A DNA stretch of 64,000 nucleotides. It comes from DATKBT01 sp035546295 (GTDB taxonomy: Bacteria; Acidobacteriota; Thermoanaerobaculia; Multivoradales; Multivoraceae). The stretch spans positions 310,001 to 374,000 of the forward strand of contig DATKBT010000125.1 in assembly GCA_035546295.1 (NCBI GenBank). Direction: 5' to 3'. The number at the start of each line of letters is the position of its first letter. The first letter of the stretch is position 1. The notes beneath the pieces were generated by a model that did no database searches, was not told the DNA's origin, and saw nothing but the letters and a program-made list of their open reading frames with translations. The position numbers and the translations under genes are program-made. Positions 8,637 through 16,484 of this stretch are shown piece by piece.

Positions 8637-10439
8637 ATGAGCCGAGGGAGCCGGATCCGCCCGCTCTCCGATCACCTGATCAGTCAGATCGCGGCCGGCG
8701 AGGTGGTGGAGCGGCCGGCCTCGGTGCTCAAGGAGGCGATCGAGAACGCGCTCGACGCGGGAGCACGCCGGATCGAGATCGAGCTCGCGGCCGGGGGCCG
8801 GCAGCGCGTGCGCGTGAGCGACGACGGCTGCGGGATGGGCGCCGAGGACGTCGAGCTCGCCTTCGCCCGCCACGCCACCAGCAAGATCTCCGAGTTCGAC
8901 GACCTCGAGAAGGTCGGCACGCTCGGTTTTCGGGGCGAGGCGCTCGCCTCGATCGCGGCGGTGGCGCGGGTCTCGGCGACCAGCGCCGAGCGCAACGGCG
9001 AGGGGACGCGGGTGGCGATCGAGGGAGGCCGGGTGGTCGAGATCGCGCCGGCGTCGCGGCCGCGCGGCACGGAGCTCGACGTGACGACGCTGTTCTACAA
9101 CGTCCCCGCCCGCCGCGAGTTCCTCAAAGGGCCCCCGACCGAGCTCCGCCGCTGCCTCGAGGTCGCGCAGGGCTACGCCCTGAGTCGGCCGGAGGTGGCG
9201 ATCACGCTCGTCCACGAGGGGCGCGAGCTGCTGCGCGGCGACGCCACCGGCAGCGACGCTGCCGGCCGGCTCGAACGGATCGCCCAGCTCTTCGGGGCCG
9301 AGCTCGCCGCGAACCTGGTGCCGATCGAGAGCGGCTGGGGGGCGGTCTCGGGCTACGTCGGCAACCCCTCCACCACCCGGGGGCGGCGGTTGTTCGTCTT
9401 CGTCAACGGCCGGCTGCTGCGGGATCGCGCGCTGCTCGGCGTGTTCTACCGCGCGGTGCGAGACGAGTGGCAGAGCGATCAGTTCCCGGCGCTCTTTCTC
9501 CATCTCGACCTCCCCCCCGAGGAGGTCGACGTCAACGTTCATCCGCAGAAGGCCGAGATCCGCTTCCGCGATCCGCGGCGGCTCGGCCAGGTCGGCTCGG
9601 CGCTCCGGCGCGCGCTCGCCGCCGGCCGCGGGGCGGGCAGCGCGCCGCTGCGGGCTCCTCGCGCAGGGGAGCTCGAGGGAGCCGGGGCGGCGCCGCGGGC
9701 ATGGGAGGGGCTCGGCGGGATCGCGGCGCTGGCTCCTCGCAGCCTCGGCGGCGCCTCCGAGGTGCGCGAGGCAGCGACTGCGCGGCTCGCGGAGGTCCGC
9801 TACGAACCGCTCGCGCCGAAGTCGGTGCCGCTGGGACGCGGCGGCGGGGCGCCGTCGGTGCGGCTCCTCGGCCAGTACAAGGGCGCCCTGATCCTGCTCG
9901 AGGCCCCCGACGGGCTCTACCTCGTCGATCAGCACGCGGCGCACGAGCGGATCCTCTACGAGCGCTTCCGCCGCGCCCTGGCCGAGCGCTCGGCGGCGAG
10001 CCAGGCCTTGCTCCAGCCGATCATCCTCGAGCTCGCGCCGGCCGAGCACGCGACTCTCTCGGCGCTGAGCCCGCGCCTCGAGGAGCGGGGGTTCGCGCTG
10101 AGCGACCTGTCGGGCGGCGCTGTCGGACTGACCGCCGTTCCGGCGGCGCTGTCGGCCGACGTCGCCGAGGCGGTGCTGCGCCGGATCGCGTCCGACAGCG
10201 AGGGGGTCGAGGGGGACGATCCCGACGCCGCCCTCGATCGCGAGCTGCTCGACGCGGTCGCGGCCGGACGGGCCTGCCGCTCGGCAGTCCGCATCCACCG
10301 CCCGCTGAGCCGGGAGGAGATGGAGCGCGTCGTCTCGGAGCTGTTCGACGCCGAGCAGCCGTGGGCGTGTCCGCACGGGCGGCCGACCGTTCTCGAGATG
10401 CGCGACGCCGAGCTCGAGCGGAGGTTCGGGCGCCGGTGA
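8637..10439 (+). CDS. mutL: DNA mismatch repair protein MutL, endonuclease type
   Basis: MutL couples mismatch recognition by MutS to strand removal. The 600-aa product has the GHKL ATPase motifs (ENALDAGA, DDGCGM, ATSKI, TLGFRGEAL) and the transducer domain. Its C-terminal domain contains DQHAAHERILYE, which matches the metal-dependent nicking motif DQHA(X)2E(X)4E, plus ACRSAV and CPHGRP. It is therefore predicted to nick DNA itself, as in bacteria without MutH; no mutH is visible. The ATG at 8637 was chosen over upstream frame because the family begins at IRPLSDHLISQIAAGEVV. It overlaps rnc by 4 bases. Confidence 0.97.
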   Translation: MSRGSRIRPLSDHLISQIAAGEVVERPASVLKEAIENALDAGARRIEIELAAGGRQRVRVSDDGCGMGAEDVELAFARHATSKISEFDDLEKVGTLGFRGEALASIAAVARVSATSAERNGEGTRVAIEGGRVVEIAPASRPRGTELDVTTLFYNVPARREFLKGPPTELRRCLEVAQGYALSRPEVAITLVHEGRELLRGDATGSDAAGRLERIAQLFGAELAANLVPIESGWGAVSGYVGNPSTTRGRRLFVFVNGRLLRDRALLGVFYRAVRDEWQSDQFPALFLHLDLPPEEVDVNVHPQKAEIRFRDPRRLGQVGSALRRALAAGRGAGSAPLRAPRAGELEGAGAAPRAWEGLGGIAALAPRSLGGASEVREAATARLAEVRYEPLAPKSVPLGRGGGAPSVRLLGQYKGALILLEAPDGLYLVDQHAAHERILYERFRRALAERSAASQALLQPIILELAPAEHATLSALSPRLEERGFALSDLSGGAVGLTAVPAALSADVAEAVLRRIASDSEGVEGDDPDAALDRELLDAVAAGRACRSAVRIHRPLSREEMERVVSELFDAEQPWACPHGRPTVLEMRDAELERRFGRR

Positions 10440-11164
10440 GCGATCCGGGGACCCGCCTGGACGCCGCCTCGGCGGCGCTCGCCGAGGGGCTCGGGCACCG
10501 TTTCGCACGCCCCGAGCTGCTGCTCGAGGCGCTGACCCATCGTTCGGCGCTCGACGGAGCGGCGGGGCGCAGCTACGAGCGCCTCGAGTTCCTGGGCGAC
10601 GCCGTGATCGGGCTGGTCGCAGCCGAGTGGCTCGGGGAGCGCGAGCCCGAGGCTCCGGAGGGCGAGCTCGCCCGCGCCCGCAGCTATCTGGTCAGCCGCA
10701 AGGTCTTGTCGCACGCGGCGAAGACACTCGGCGTCGGCGAGGCGCTGCGCCTGTCGGTGGGGGAGCAGCGCTCGGGGGGCCGGCGCAAGGCCTCCCTGCT
10801 CGCCGACGCCTTCGAGGCCGTGATCGGCGCCGTCTACGCCGACGCCGGGCTCGACGCCGCCCGCCGGGTGATCGTTCCGGTCCTGGCCGCCGCCCTCGAG
10901 CGCGACCCCGACCTCGCCGGCCAGGACGCCAAGACTGTCCTGCAGGAGATCATCCAGGCCCGCAGCCGAGAGCTCCCCGAGTACCGGCTGATCGAGGAGC
11001 AGGGGCCTCCCCACGAGAAGAGCTTCTCGGTCGAATGCTGGATCGAGGGGGTGTGGATGGGCTCGGGATCGGGCCCGAGCAAGAAGATCGCGGAGCGCCG
11101 CGCGGCGCTCGAGGCGCTGCGGGCGCTCGAGGGCTCGCCACCGGGTCGCGAGGCTTCGCCATAG
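10436..11164 (+). CDS. rnc: Ribonuclease III
   Basis: RNase III cleaves double-stranded RNA in rRNA processing and mRNA turnover. The 242-aa product has the signature ERLEFLGDAV (about residues 45-54), the second acidic cluster ADAFEAVIGAVYADAG, and a C-terminal double-stranded RNA-binding domain (about 165-235, ending KKIAERRAALEAL). The GTG at 10436 overlaps the mutL stop (GTGA). In many bacteria rnc is the direct partner of era; here era lies about 10 kb upstream on the same strand. Confidence 0.96.
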   Translation: MSDPGTRLDAASAALAEGLGHRFARPELLLEALTHRSALDGAAGRSYERLEFLGDAVIGLVAAEWLGEREPEAPEGELARARSYLVSRKVLSHAAKTLGVGEALRLSVGEQRSGGRRKASLLADAFEAVIGAVYADAGLDAARRVIVPVLAAALERDPDLAGQDAKTVLQEIIQARSRELPEYRLIEEQGPPHEKSFSVECWIEGVWMGSGSGPSKKIAERRAALEALRALEGSPPGREASP

Positions 11165-11239
11165 AATGCGGGTCCCTCCCCCGGCGCCGGCTGGACGGCG
11201 CCTCGATCCTCTCCCGAACCGAAGTCAGGACGATCTGCG

Positions 11240-12544
11240 ATGACCGCACCCGAGAGCCACGTCTGGATCTCCGAGCTCCCCCGGCGCATCGACCAGGCGG
11301 TGACGCTGCGCGGCTGGGTGGAGCAGCGGCGCTCGAGCGGCAAGATCGGATTCCTGGGGCTGCGCGACGGCAGCGGCACGGTCCAGTGCGTGCTCTCGCG
11401 CAAGGAGGTCGACGATCAGAGCTGGGAGGATCTCGGCCGGGTGACCCAGGAGTCGGTCGTGCGCGTGGACGGGACCGTGCGTGCCGACACGCGCGCGCCG
11501 AGCGGCGTCGAGGTCCACGCCGCGTCGTTGCGCGTCGAGGCGCTCTCGGAGGAGTACCCGATCACGCCGAAGGAGCACGGCACCGCGTTCCTGATGGAGC
11601 ATCGTCACCTCTGGCTGCGCTCGCGCAGGCAGCGCTCGATCCTCGAGGTGCGCAGCGAGGTCAGCCAGGCGATCCGCGACTTCTACGCCGAGCGCGACTT
11701 CGTGCTGATCGACTCGCCGATCCTCACCCCGGCGGCGTGCGAGGGCACCTCGACGCTGTTCCAGACCGACTACTTCGGCGACCCTGCCTTCTTGAGCCAA
11801 TCGGGCCAGCTCTACCTCGAGCCGGCGGCGGCGGCGTTCGGCAAGGTCTACTGCTTCGGGCCCACCTTCCGCGCCGAGAAGTCGAAGACGCGCCGGCACC
11901 TGATGGAATTCTGGATGGTCGAGCCCGAGGTCGCCTTTCTCGAGTTCGAGGGGCTCCTGAGCCTGGCCGAGGAGTTCCTGGTCTCGCTGGTCGGAAGGGT
12001 GCTCGATCGCTGCCGAGAGCCGCTCGACGTTCTCGAACGGGACCGCTCGAAGCTCGAGGCGGTGGCGCCGCCGTTCCCGCGCATCCGCTATCGCGAGGCG
12101 ATCGAGCGGCTGCGCGCACAGGGACAGGAGATCGCCGACGGCGACGACTTCGGCGCCGAGCACGAGACGATCCTCGCCAGCCTGTTCGAGTGTCCAGTGA
12201 TGGTCACCCACTATCCGGCCGCCGCCAAGGCGTTCTACATGGAGCCCGACCCCGACGACCGGAGCCTGGCGCTGGCGGTCGACGTGCTGGCGCCCGAGGG
12301 TTACGGCGAGATCATCGGCGGCTCGCAGCGCATCCACGACCACGACCTGCTGCTCGCGCGGATCCGCGACCACGAGCTGCCGGTCGAGGCGTTTCAGTGG
12401 TACCTGGACGTGCGCAGGTACGGAACCTTCCCGCACAGCGGCTTCGGCATGGGGATCGAGCGCTTCGTCGCGTGGATGTGCGGGATCTCGCACCTACGGG
12501 AGACGATTCCGTACCCGCGGATGCTGTATCGGATCTATCCGTAG
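11240..12544 (+). CDS. asnS: Asparaginyl-tRNA synthetase
   Basis: AsnRS charges tRNA-Asn. The 434-aa product has an N-terminal OB-fold anticodon domain (TLRGWVEQRRSSGKIGFLGLRDGSG) and a class II catalytic core. The core contains motif 2 (GPTFRAEKSKTRRHLMEFWMVEPE), GYGEIIGGSQRI and motif 3 (FPHSGFGMGIERFVAW). The shape and the short insertion-free core fit AsnRS rather than AspRS. A -10-like TAGAAT lies at 11162-11167 over the rnc stop and would give a leader of about 65 nt. It converges on the nucleotidyltransferase gene with only 5 bases between the stops. Confidence 0.95.
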   Translation: MTAPESHVWISELPRRIDQAVTLRGWVEQRRSSGKIGFLGLRDGSGTVQCVLSRKEVDDQSWEDLGRVTQESVVRVDGTVRADTRAPSGVEVHAASLRVEALSEEYPITPKEHGTAFLMEHRHLWLRSRRQRSILEVRSEVSQAIRDFYAERDFVLIDSPILTPAACEGTSTLFQTDYFGDPAFLSQSGQLYLEPAAAAFGKVYCFGPTFRAEKSKTRRHLMEFWMVEPEVAFLEFEGLLSLAEEFLVSLVGRVLDRCREPLDVLERDRSKLEAVAPPFPRIRYREAIERLRAQGQEIADGDDFGAEHETILASLFECPVMVTHYPAAAKAFYMEPDPDDRSLALAVDVLAPEGYGEIIGGSQRIHDHDLLLARIRDHELPVEAFQWYLDVRRYGTFPHSGFGMGIERFVAWMCGISHLRETIPYPRMLYRIYP

Positions 12545-12549
12545 CGGGC

Positions 12550-13005
12550 TCAGGGACCGTCGCCGGGCCGGCGGGCGAGCCAGTCGCGGAACGAGCGGAG
12601 GCGGGGAAGCGATTCGCGGTCCTTGACGCGGCCGCTCGCCTCCTTGCTGGCGATGATGTCGTCGAGGTGGCGGACCGGGAAGCCTTCCACCTCGACGCGT
12701 CGCCGCCAGGCGTCCTCGAAGCGCTCGATGCCGTCAGGGGCGAACACCAGGTCGAGGTCGAAGGGGCCGTTCTTGAGCTGTACGAAGTCCTTTCCGCGCT
12801 CGATCTCTGCCGCCTGATTCCGGTCGAGCGCGAAGCCGCGCTCGCGCAAGGCGGCGACCAGCGCGTGGCAGTTCGCAGGCACCTTCTCGACGAATAGATC
12901 GGCGTCCTGGGTGGTGTCCGGAAAGCCGAGCAGGATCGCCCCGGACTTCCCCAGGAACAGGTAGCGGACGCCGTGCCGGGCGAACGCCTCCCGGATTTTC
13001 CTCAG
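12550..13005 (-). CDS. Nucleotidyltransferase-fold protein, possible toxin of a two-gene module
   Basis: The 151-aa product resembles minimal nucleotidyltransferases (MNT / AbiEii-like / DUF6036). It has GKSGAILLG at 19-27, the metal-binding DxD of TQDADLF (D34, D36), a third acidic FDLDLVF strand (D83/D85) and a late basic motif (SKEASGRVKDR). The most economical start is a CTG at 13005 that overlaps the upstream stop (CTGA). No ATG, GTG or TTG fits, because the longer open frame upstream is the shadow of the neighbouring gene. Transfer of AMP or another nucleotide is a family property; the target is unknown. Confidence 0.6.
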   Translation of the reverse strand: MRKIREAFARHGVRYLFLGKSGAILLGFPDTTQDADLFVEKVPANCHALVAALRERGFALDRNQAAEIERGKDFVQLKNGPFDLDLVFAPDGIERFEDAWRRRVEVEGFPVRHLDDIIASKEASGRVKDRESLPRLRSFRDWLARRPGDGP

Positions 13006-13247
13006 CCTGCCGGTACTCGAACGCGCCCATAGCCGAGCCAGTCGGGGAGATTCTCCTCGCACCAGCGGCGATACTCCGCGGTGGTGTCGAACGCGCGGAA
13101 CGGCTCGTCGTCGAGCACCGGCTTGTAGGTCTTGATGAAGGCGTAACGAAAGCGCACGGGGAGCGGCCGGCGGGCGGCGGCCTCGAACTCGGCCAGCCAC
13201 TCGGGAGGGATGCCCTCGGTGGCGATGGTGGCGTCGTGCTCAGTCAT
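13002..13247 (-). CDS. Small protein upstream of nucleotidyltransferase (possible antitoxin)
   Basis: This 81-aa protein of unknown family contains a middle segment RFRYAFIKTYKPVLDDEPFRAF and an aromatic, charged tail EYRRWCEENLPDWLGYG. There is no signal peptide or membrane segment. ATG 13247 is the first good start. Its stop overlaps the CTG of the nucleotidyltransferase, so the two are probably co-translated. Small-gene-first with a 4-base overlap is the usual layout of antitoxin-toxin pairs. That role is inference only; a scaffold or chaperone for the nucleotidyltransferase is equally possible. Confidence 0.6.
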   Translation of the reverse strand: MTEHDATIATEGIPPEWLAEFEAAARRPLPVRFRYAFIKTYKPVLDDEPFRAFDTTAEYRRWCEENLPDWLGYGRVRVPAG

Positions 13248-13573
13248 GGTCGGCGGGACTGGGGTGGTGGCGGCGAGGGAGTGCTGTCGTGACACTGATC
13301 GCACCGGCTGGAACGCTCAGCCACTAGATACAGTAGTTTATCGATCTTTTTCGCAGGCCCAAGACGCTCAGGAAGGCGGCGCTCCGAGCAGGCGACGGAG
13401 CGTCAGATCGCGCGCGAGGTTGGCCATCGGGCCGACGGGGCCGTGTGCTCGGATCGAGGTTGGGGCGGACGATCGGCTCTACGGGCCCGTCGTCGTTCGC
13501 AATCCGTTTGTCGGCACCCGCTGAACGACCCGCGATCGTTGCTACCATCTCCGGACAGGAGGACACACCGACG
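13248..13573. other. Divergent intergenic region (326 bp)
   Basis: This spacer separates the leftward two-gene module from the rightward acyl-CoA dehydrogenase gene. It contains an unusually AT-rich patch at about 13323-13351 (ctagatacagtagtttatcg and a run of five T) in otherwise 70 % GC sequence. On the minus strand that patch offers TATCTA and TAAACT as possible -10 elements. On the plus strand gcTACCAT (13543-13548) precedes the dehydrogenase. I see no RNA gene or convincing ORF. Confidence 0.5.
13543..13548 (+). promoter_or_regulatory. -10 element and ribosome site of the acyl-CoA dehydrogenase gene
   Basis: gcTACCAT lies 25 bases before the ATG and is followed by a strong Shine-Dalgarno AGGAGG at 13557-13562. 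The transcript would have a leader of roughly 18 nt. The -35 region is weak. Confidence 0.4.
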
Positions 13574-15478
13574 ATGAGCGAGAAGCCCCGGCACGTCAGC
13601 GAGGAGGAAGCGCGGCGGGTGGCGGAGGAGTCGCGCGAGAAGGAGTGGGTGCATCCCTCCTTCATGAAGGAGTTGTTTCTCGGCAACTTCCGCTTCGATC
13701 TGATCCACCCCTATCCTCGGCGCACCGAGTGGCGTCCGGAGTTCGAGGCGTTCTTCGGGGCCCTGCGGGAGTTCCTGCGCGATCAGGTCGACCCGGTCGA
13801 GATCGACGAGAGCGGGGAGTACCCGCAATCGGTGATCGACGGGCTGGCCAAGCTCGGCGCCTTCGGGATGAAGATCCCCACCGAGTACGGCGGGCTCGGC
13901 TTCGACCAGGTCGAGTACGCGCGGGTGATGGAGCTGCTCGGCACCTACGACGCCAACCTGGTGGCGCTGCTCTCAGCGCACCAGTCGATCGGCGTGCCGC
14001 AGCCGCTCAAGCTGTTCGGCACCGAGGAGCAGAAGCGCGAGTACCTGCCTCGCTGCGCCGCCGGCGAGATCTCGGCCTTCGCGCTCACCGAGCACGAGGT
14101 CGGCTCCGATCCCGCGCGGATGGCGACCACGGTGGCCAAGACGCCCGACGGCGACGCCTACGTCCTCAACGGCACCAAGCTGTGGTGCACCAACGGCACG
14201 CTGGCGCGGTTCTACGTGGTGATGGCCGCGCACGCCGAGTCGGGGAAGATCAGCGCCTTCGTCGTCGAGCGCGACTGGGAGGGGGTCACCGTCGAGCGCC
14301 GCTGTCACTTCATGGGGCTCAAGGCGCTCGCCAACGCCGTGCTCCGCTTCGAGAACGTGCGGGTGCCGGTGCGCAACCGCATCGGGGCCGAGGGGCGCGG
14401 GCTCAAGATCGCGCTGACCACGCTCAACGACGGGCGCCTGTCGATCCCCAACGCCGCCGTCGGCGGCGCGAAGCGCTGCCTCGAGATCGTCCGCGAGTGG
14501 GCGAGCACTCGCGTCCAGTGGGGGCACGAGATCGGCAAGCACGAGGCGATCGCCCAGAAGATCGCCGACATCGCTGCGACCACCTTCGCGATGGAGTCGA
14601 TCGTCAAGCTCGCGTCGGAGATGTCGAACGACAAGAAGCTCGACCTGCGCCTCGAGAGCGCGGCGTGCAAGGAGTGGAACACCGACCGCGGCTGGAAGCT
14701 GATCGACGACACGCTCCAGGTGCGGGGCGGCCGCGGCTACGAGAACGAGAGCTCGCTCGCCGCGCGCGGCGAGCGGCCGATCGGCATCGAGCGCATGATG
14801 CGCGACTTCCACATCAACCGGATCTTCGAGGGCTCGAGCGAGATCATGCACCTGATCATGGCGCGCGAGGCGGTCGACACGCACCTGCAGGTCGCGGGCG
14901 CTCTGGTCGACCGCAAGGCGACGATCGCGACGAAGCTCGCCGCCCTGCCCAGGATCGTGGCGTTCTACGCGTGGTGGTACCCGACCCGCTGGCTGGGCTG
15001 GGGGCGCTGGCCGCGCTACGGCTCCTTCGGTCGGTTCGCCACGCACCTGCGTTTCGTCGATCGCGCCGCTCGCCGGCTGGCCCGATCGAGCTTCCACGGC
15101 ATGCTCGTCCATCGCGAGAAGATGGAGCGTCGTCAGATGTTCCTCTTCCGCCTGGTCGACGTGGTGATGGAGCTGTTCGCGATGTCGGCGTCGATCTCGC
15201 GCGCGCGGGCGATGGCCGAGGCCGGCGAGCCGCAGGCGGGACATGCGGCCGAGATCGCGGACATGTTCTGCCGGCAGGCCCGCCGGCGCGTCGACGCTCT
15301 GTTCCGCGAGCTCTGGGGCAACGACGACGCGGACCGCTACGCACTCGCCCAGCGCGTGCTCGCCGGCGAGCATCTGTGGATGGAGGAGGGACTCGAGGGG
15401 CTGCGCCTGGCCGAGATCGCGCCGGTGCCCGAGCCCGTCAAGGAGCGTCGCGTCGCCGCCGCCGAGGGGGTGAGGTGA
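13574..15478 (+). CDS. Acyl-CoA dehydrogenase, VLCAD-like with C-terminal extension
   Basis: The FAD enzyme introduces the first double bond in fatty acyl-CoA beta-oxidation. The 634-aa product has the N-terminal helical domain, the flavin-binding middle domain (FALTEHEVGSDPARMATTV, LNGTKLWCTNG) and the C-terminal domain with LQVRGGRGYENES. INRIFEGSSEI carries the catalytic-base Glu of the family. Some 190 residues follow, rich in aromatic and basic residues (FYAWWYPTRWLGWGRW), as in very-long-chain enzymes that touch membranes. The AGGAGG site sets the start. The quinone oxidoreductase gene follows 13 bases later. Confidence 0.93.
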   Translation: MSEKPRHVSEEEARRVAEESREKEWVHPSFMKELFLGNFRFDLIHPYPRRTEWRPEFEAFFGALREFLRDQVDPVEIDESGEYPQSVIDGLAKLGAFGMKIPTEYGGLGFDQVEYARVMELLGTYDANLVALLSAHQSIGVPQPLKLFGTEEQKREYLPRCAAGEISAFALTEHEVGSDPARMATTVAKTPDGDAYVLNGTKLWCTNGTLARFYVVMAAHAESGKISAFVVERDWEGVTVERRCHFMGLKALANAVLRFENVRVPVRNRIGAEGRGLKIALTTLNDGRLSIPNAAVGGAKRCLEIVREWASTRVQWGHEIGKHEAIAQKIADIAATTFAMESIVKLASEMSNDKKLDLRLESAACKEWNTDRGWKLIDDTLQVRGGRGYENESSLAARGERPIGIERMMRDFHINRIFEGSSEIMHLIMAREAVDTHLQVAGALVDRKATIATKLAALPRIVAFYAWWYPTRWLGWGRWPRYGSFGRFATHLRFVDRAARRLARSSFHGMLVHREKMERRQMFLFRLVDVVMELFAMSASISRARAMAEAGEPQAGHAAEIADMFCRQARRRVDALFRELWGNDDADRYALAQRVLAGEHLWMEEGLEGLRLAEIAPVPEPVKERRVAAAEGVR

Positions 15479-15491
15479 GGCTGCTGGCTGG

Positions 15492-16484
15492 ATGATCGCG
15501 GTCCGCCCGTTCGCGGGCCCGTCGGGTCAGGCCGCCGAGATCACTCTGGTCGAGCTCGAGGATCCCCATCCGGGGGAGGGGGAGGTGGCGATCTCAGTCG
15601 CCGCCTCCGCGCTCAACCGTGCCGACCTGCTGCAGATGCGGGGTCTCTACCCGCCGCCGGCGGGCGAGTCCGAGGTCCCGGGCCTCGAATGCGCAGGGGT
15701 GATCGCCGAGGTCGGCTCGGGGGTCGACGCGTGGCGACCCGGTGACCGGGTCATGGCCCTGCTCGCCGGGGGCGGCCATGCGACGCGAGTGGTGGCTCCC
15801 GAGGGTCAGCTGCTCGAGGTGCCGGAGGGGTTCTCGCTGACCGAAGCGGGATCGCTCCCCGAGGTCGCGATCACGGCCTGGACCAACCTGGTCTACGAGG
15901 GGAGGCTGCAGCGCGGGCAGAGTGTGCTGATCACGGGCGCCGCCTCGGGCGTCGGCTGCTTCGCCGTGCAGGTGGCGCGGGCCCTGGGCGCGCGCGTCGT
16001 GGTCGCCGGCCGCGACGCTGCTCGGCTCGAGCGATTGCGCCCTCTGGGGGCCGACGTCGCGGTCGAGCTCGGTGCGGGCTTCGCCGAACGGGTCCGCGAG
16101 GCGATCCCCGATGGTGTCGACCTGGTGATCGACCTGGTCGGCGGCGAGCACCTCGACCGCGCGCTCGGCGCGTTGCGTGACCGTGGCACCCTGGTCCTGG
16201 TCGGCGTCCTCGCCGGAACGTCGGCTCAGGTCGATCTCGGCCAGCTCCTGCGCCGCAGGCTGCACGTGGCGGGTTCGGTGCTGAGAGCGCGCAGTCGCGC
16301 CGAGAAGGCTGGTCTCGTCGCCTCGTTCCGCGAGTTCGCGGCCGGCCGTTGGAGCCGCGGAGAGCTCGTCCCCAGCATCGATCGGACGGTTCCTTTCGAG
16401 CGCGTCGCCGACGCCTACGCCGCGATGGCGGAGGGGGGGCACCTCGGGAAGCTGGTGCTCGAGATGGACCCCGCGGGTGGCTGA
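15492..16484 (+). CDS. NAD(P)H:quinone oxidoreductase-like MDR protein (TP53I3/Qor family)
   Basis: This 330-aa zinc-independent medium-chain dehydrogenase/reductase has a GroES-like N-domain (ASALNRADLLQMRGLYPPPAG, GLECAGVIAEVGSGV) and a Rossmann domain (SVLITGAASGVGCFAVQVARALGA). The structural and catalytic zinc cysteines are absent. The substrate is probably a quinone or an enone using NADPH. It is co-directional with and close to the acyl-CoA dehydrogenase gene, and its stop overlaps the next gene by 8 bases. Confidence 0.9.
   Translation: MIAVRPFAGPSGQAAEITLVELEDPHPGEGEVAISVAASALNRADLLQMRGLYPPPAGESEVPGLECAGVIAEVGSGVDAWRPGDRVMALLAGGGHATRVVAPEGQLLEVPEGFSLTEAGSLPEVAITAWTNLVYEGRLQRGQSVLITGAASGVGCFAVQVARALGARVVVAGRDAARLERLRPLGADVAVELGAGFAERVREAIPDGVDLVIDLVGGEHLDRALGALRDRGTLVLVGVLAGTSAQVDLGQLLRRRLHVAGSVLRARSRAEKAGLVASFREFAAGRWSRGELVPSIDRTVPFERVADAYAAMAEGGHLGKLVLEMDPAGG

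Noticed and set aside
12734..13030. ATG-started frame (MGAFEYRQAEENPGG) overlapping the nucleotidyltransferase
   Set aside because: It lacks the DxD and strand motifs, which lie in the other frame. The CTG-started frame carries the domain.
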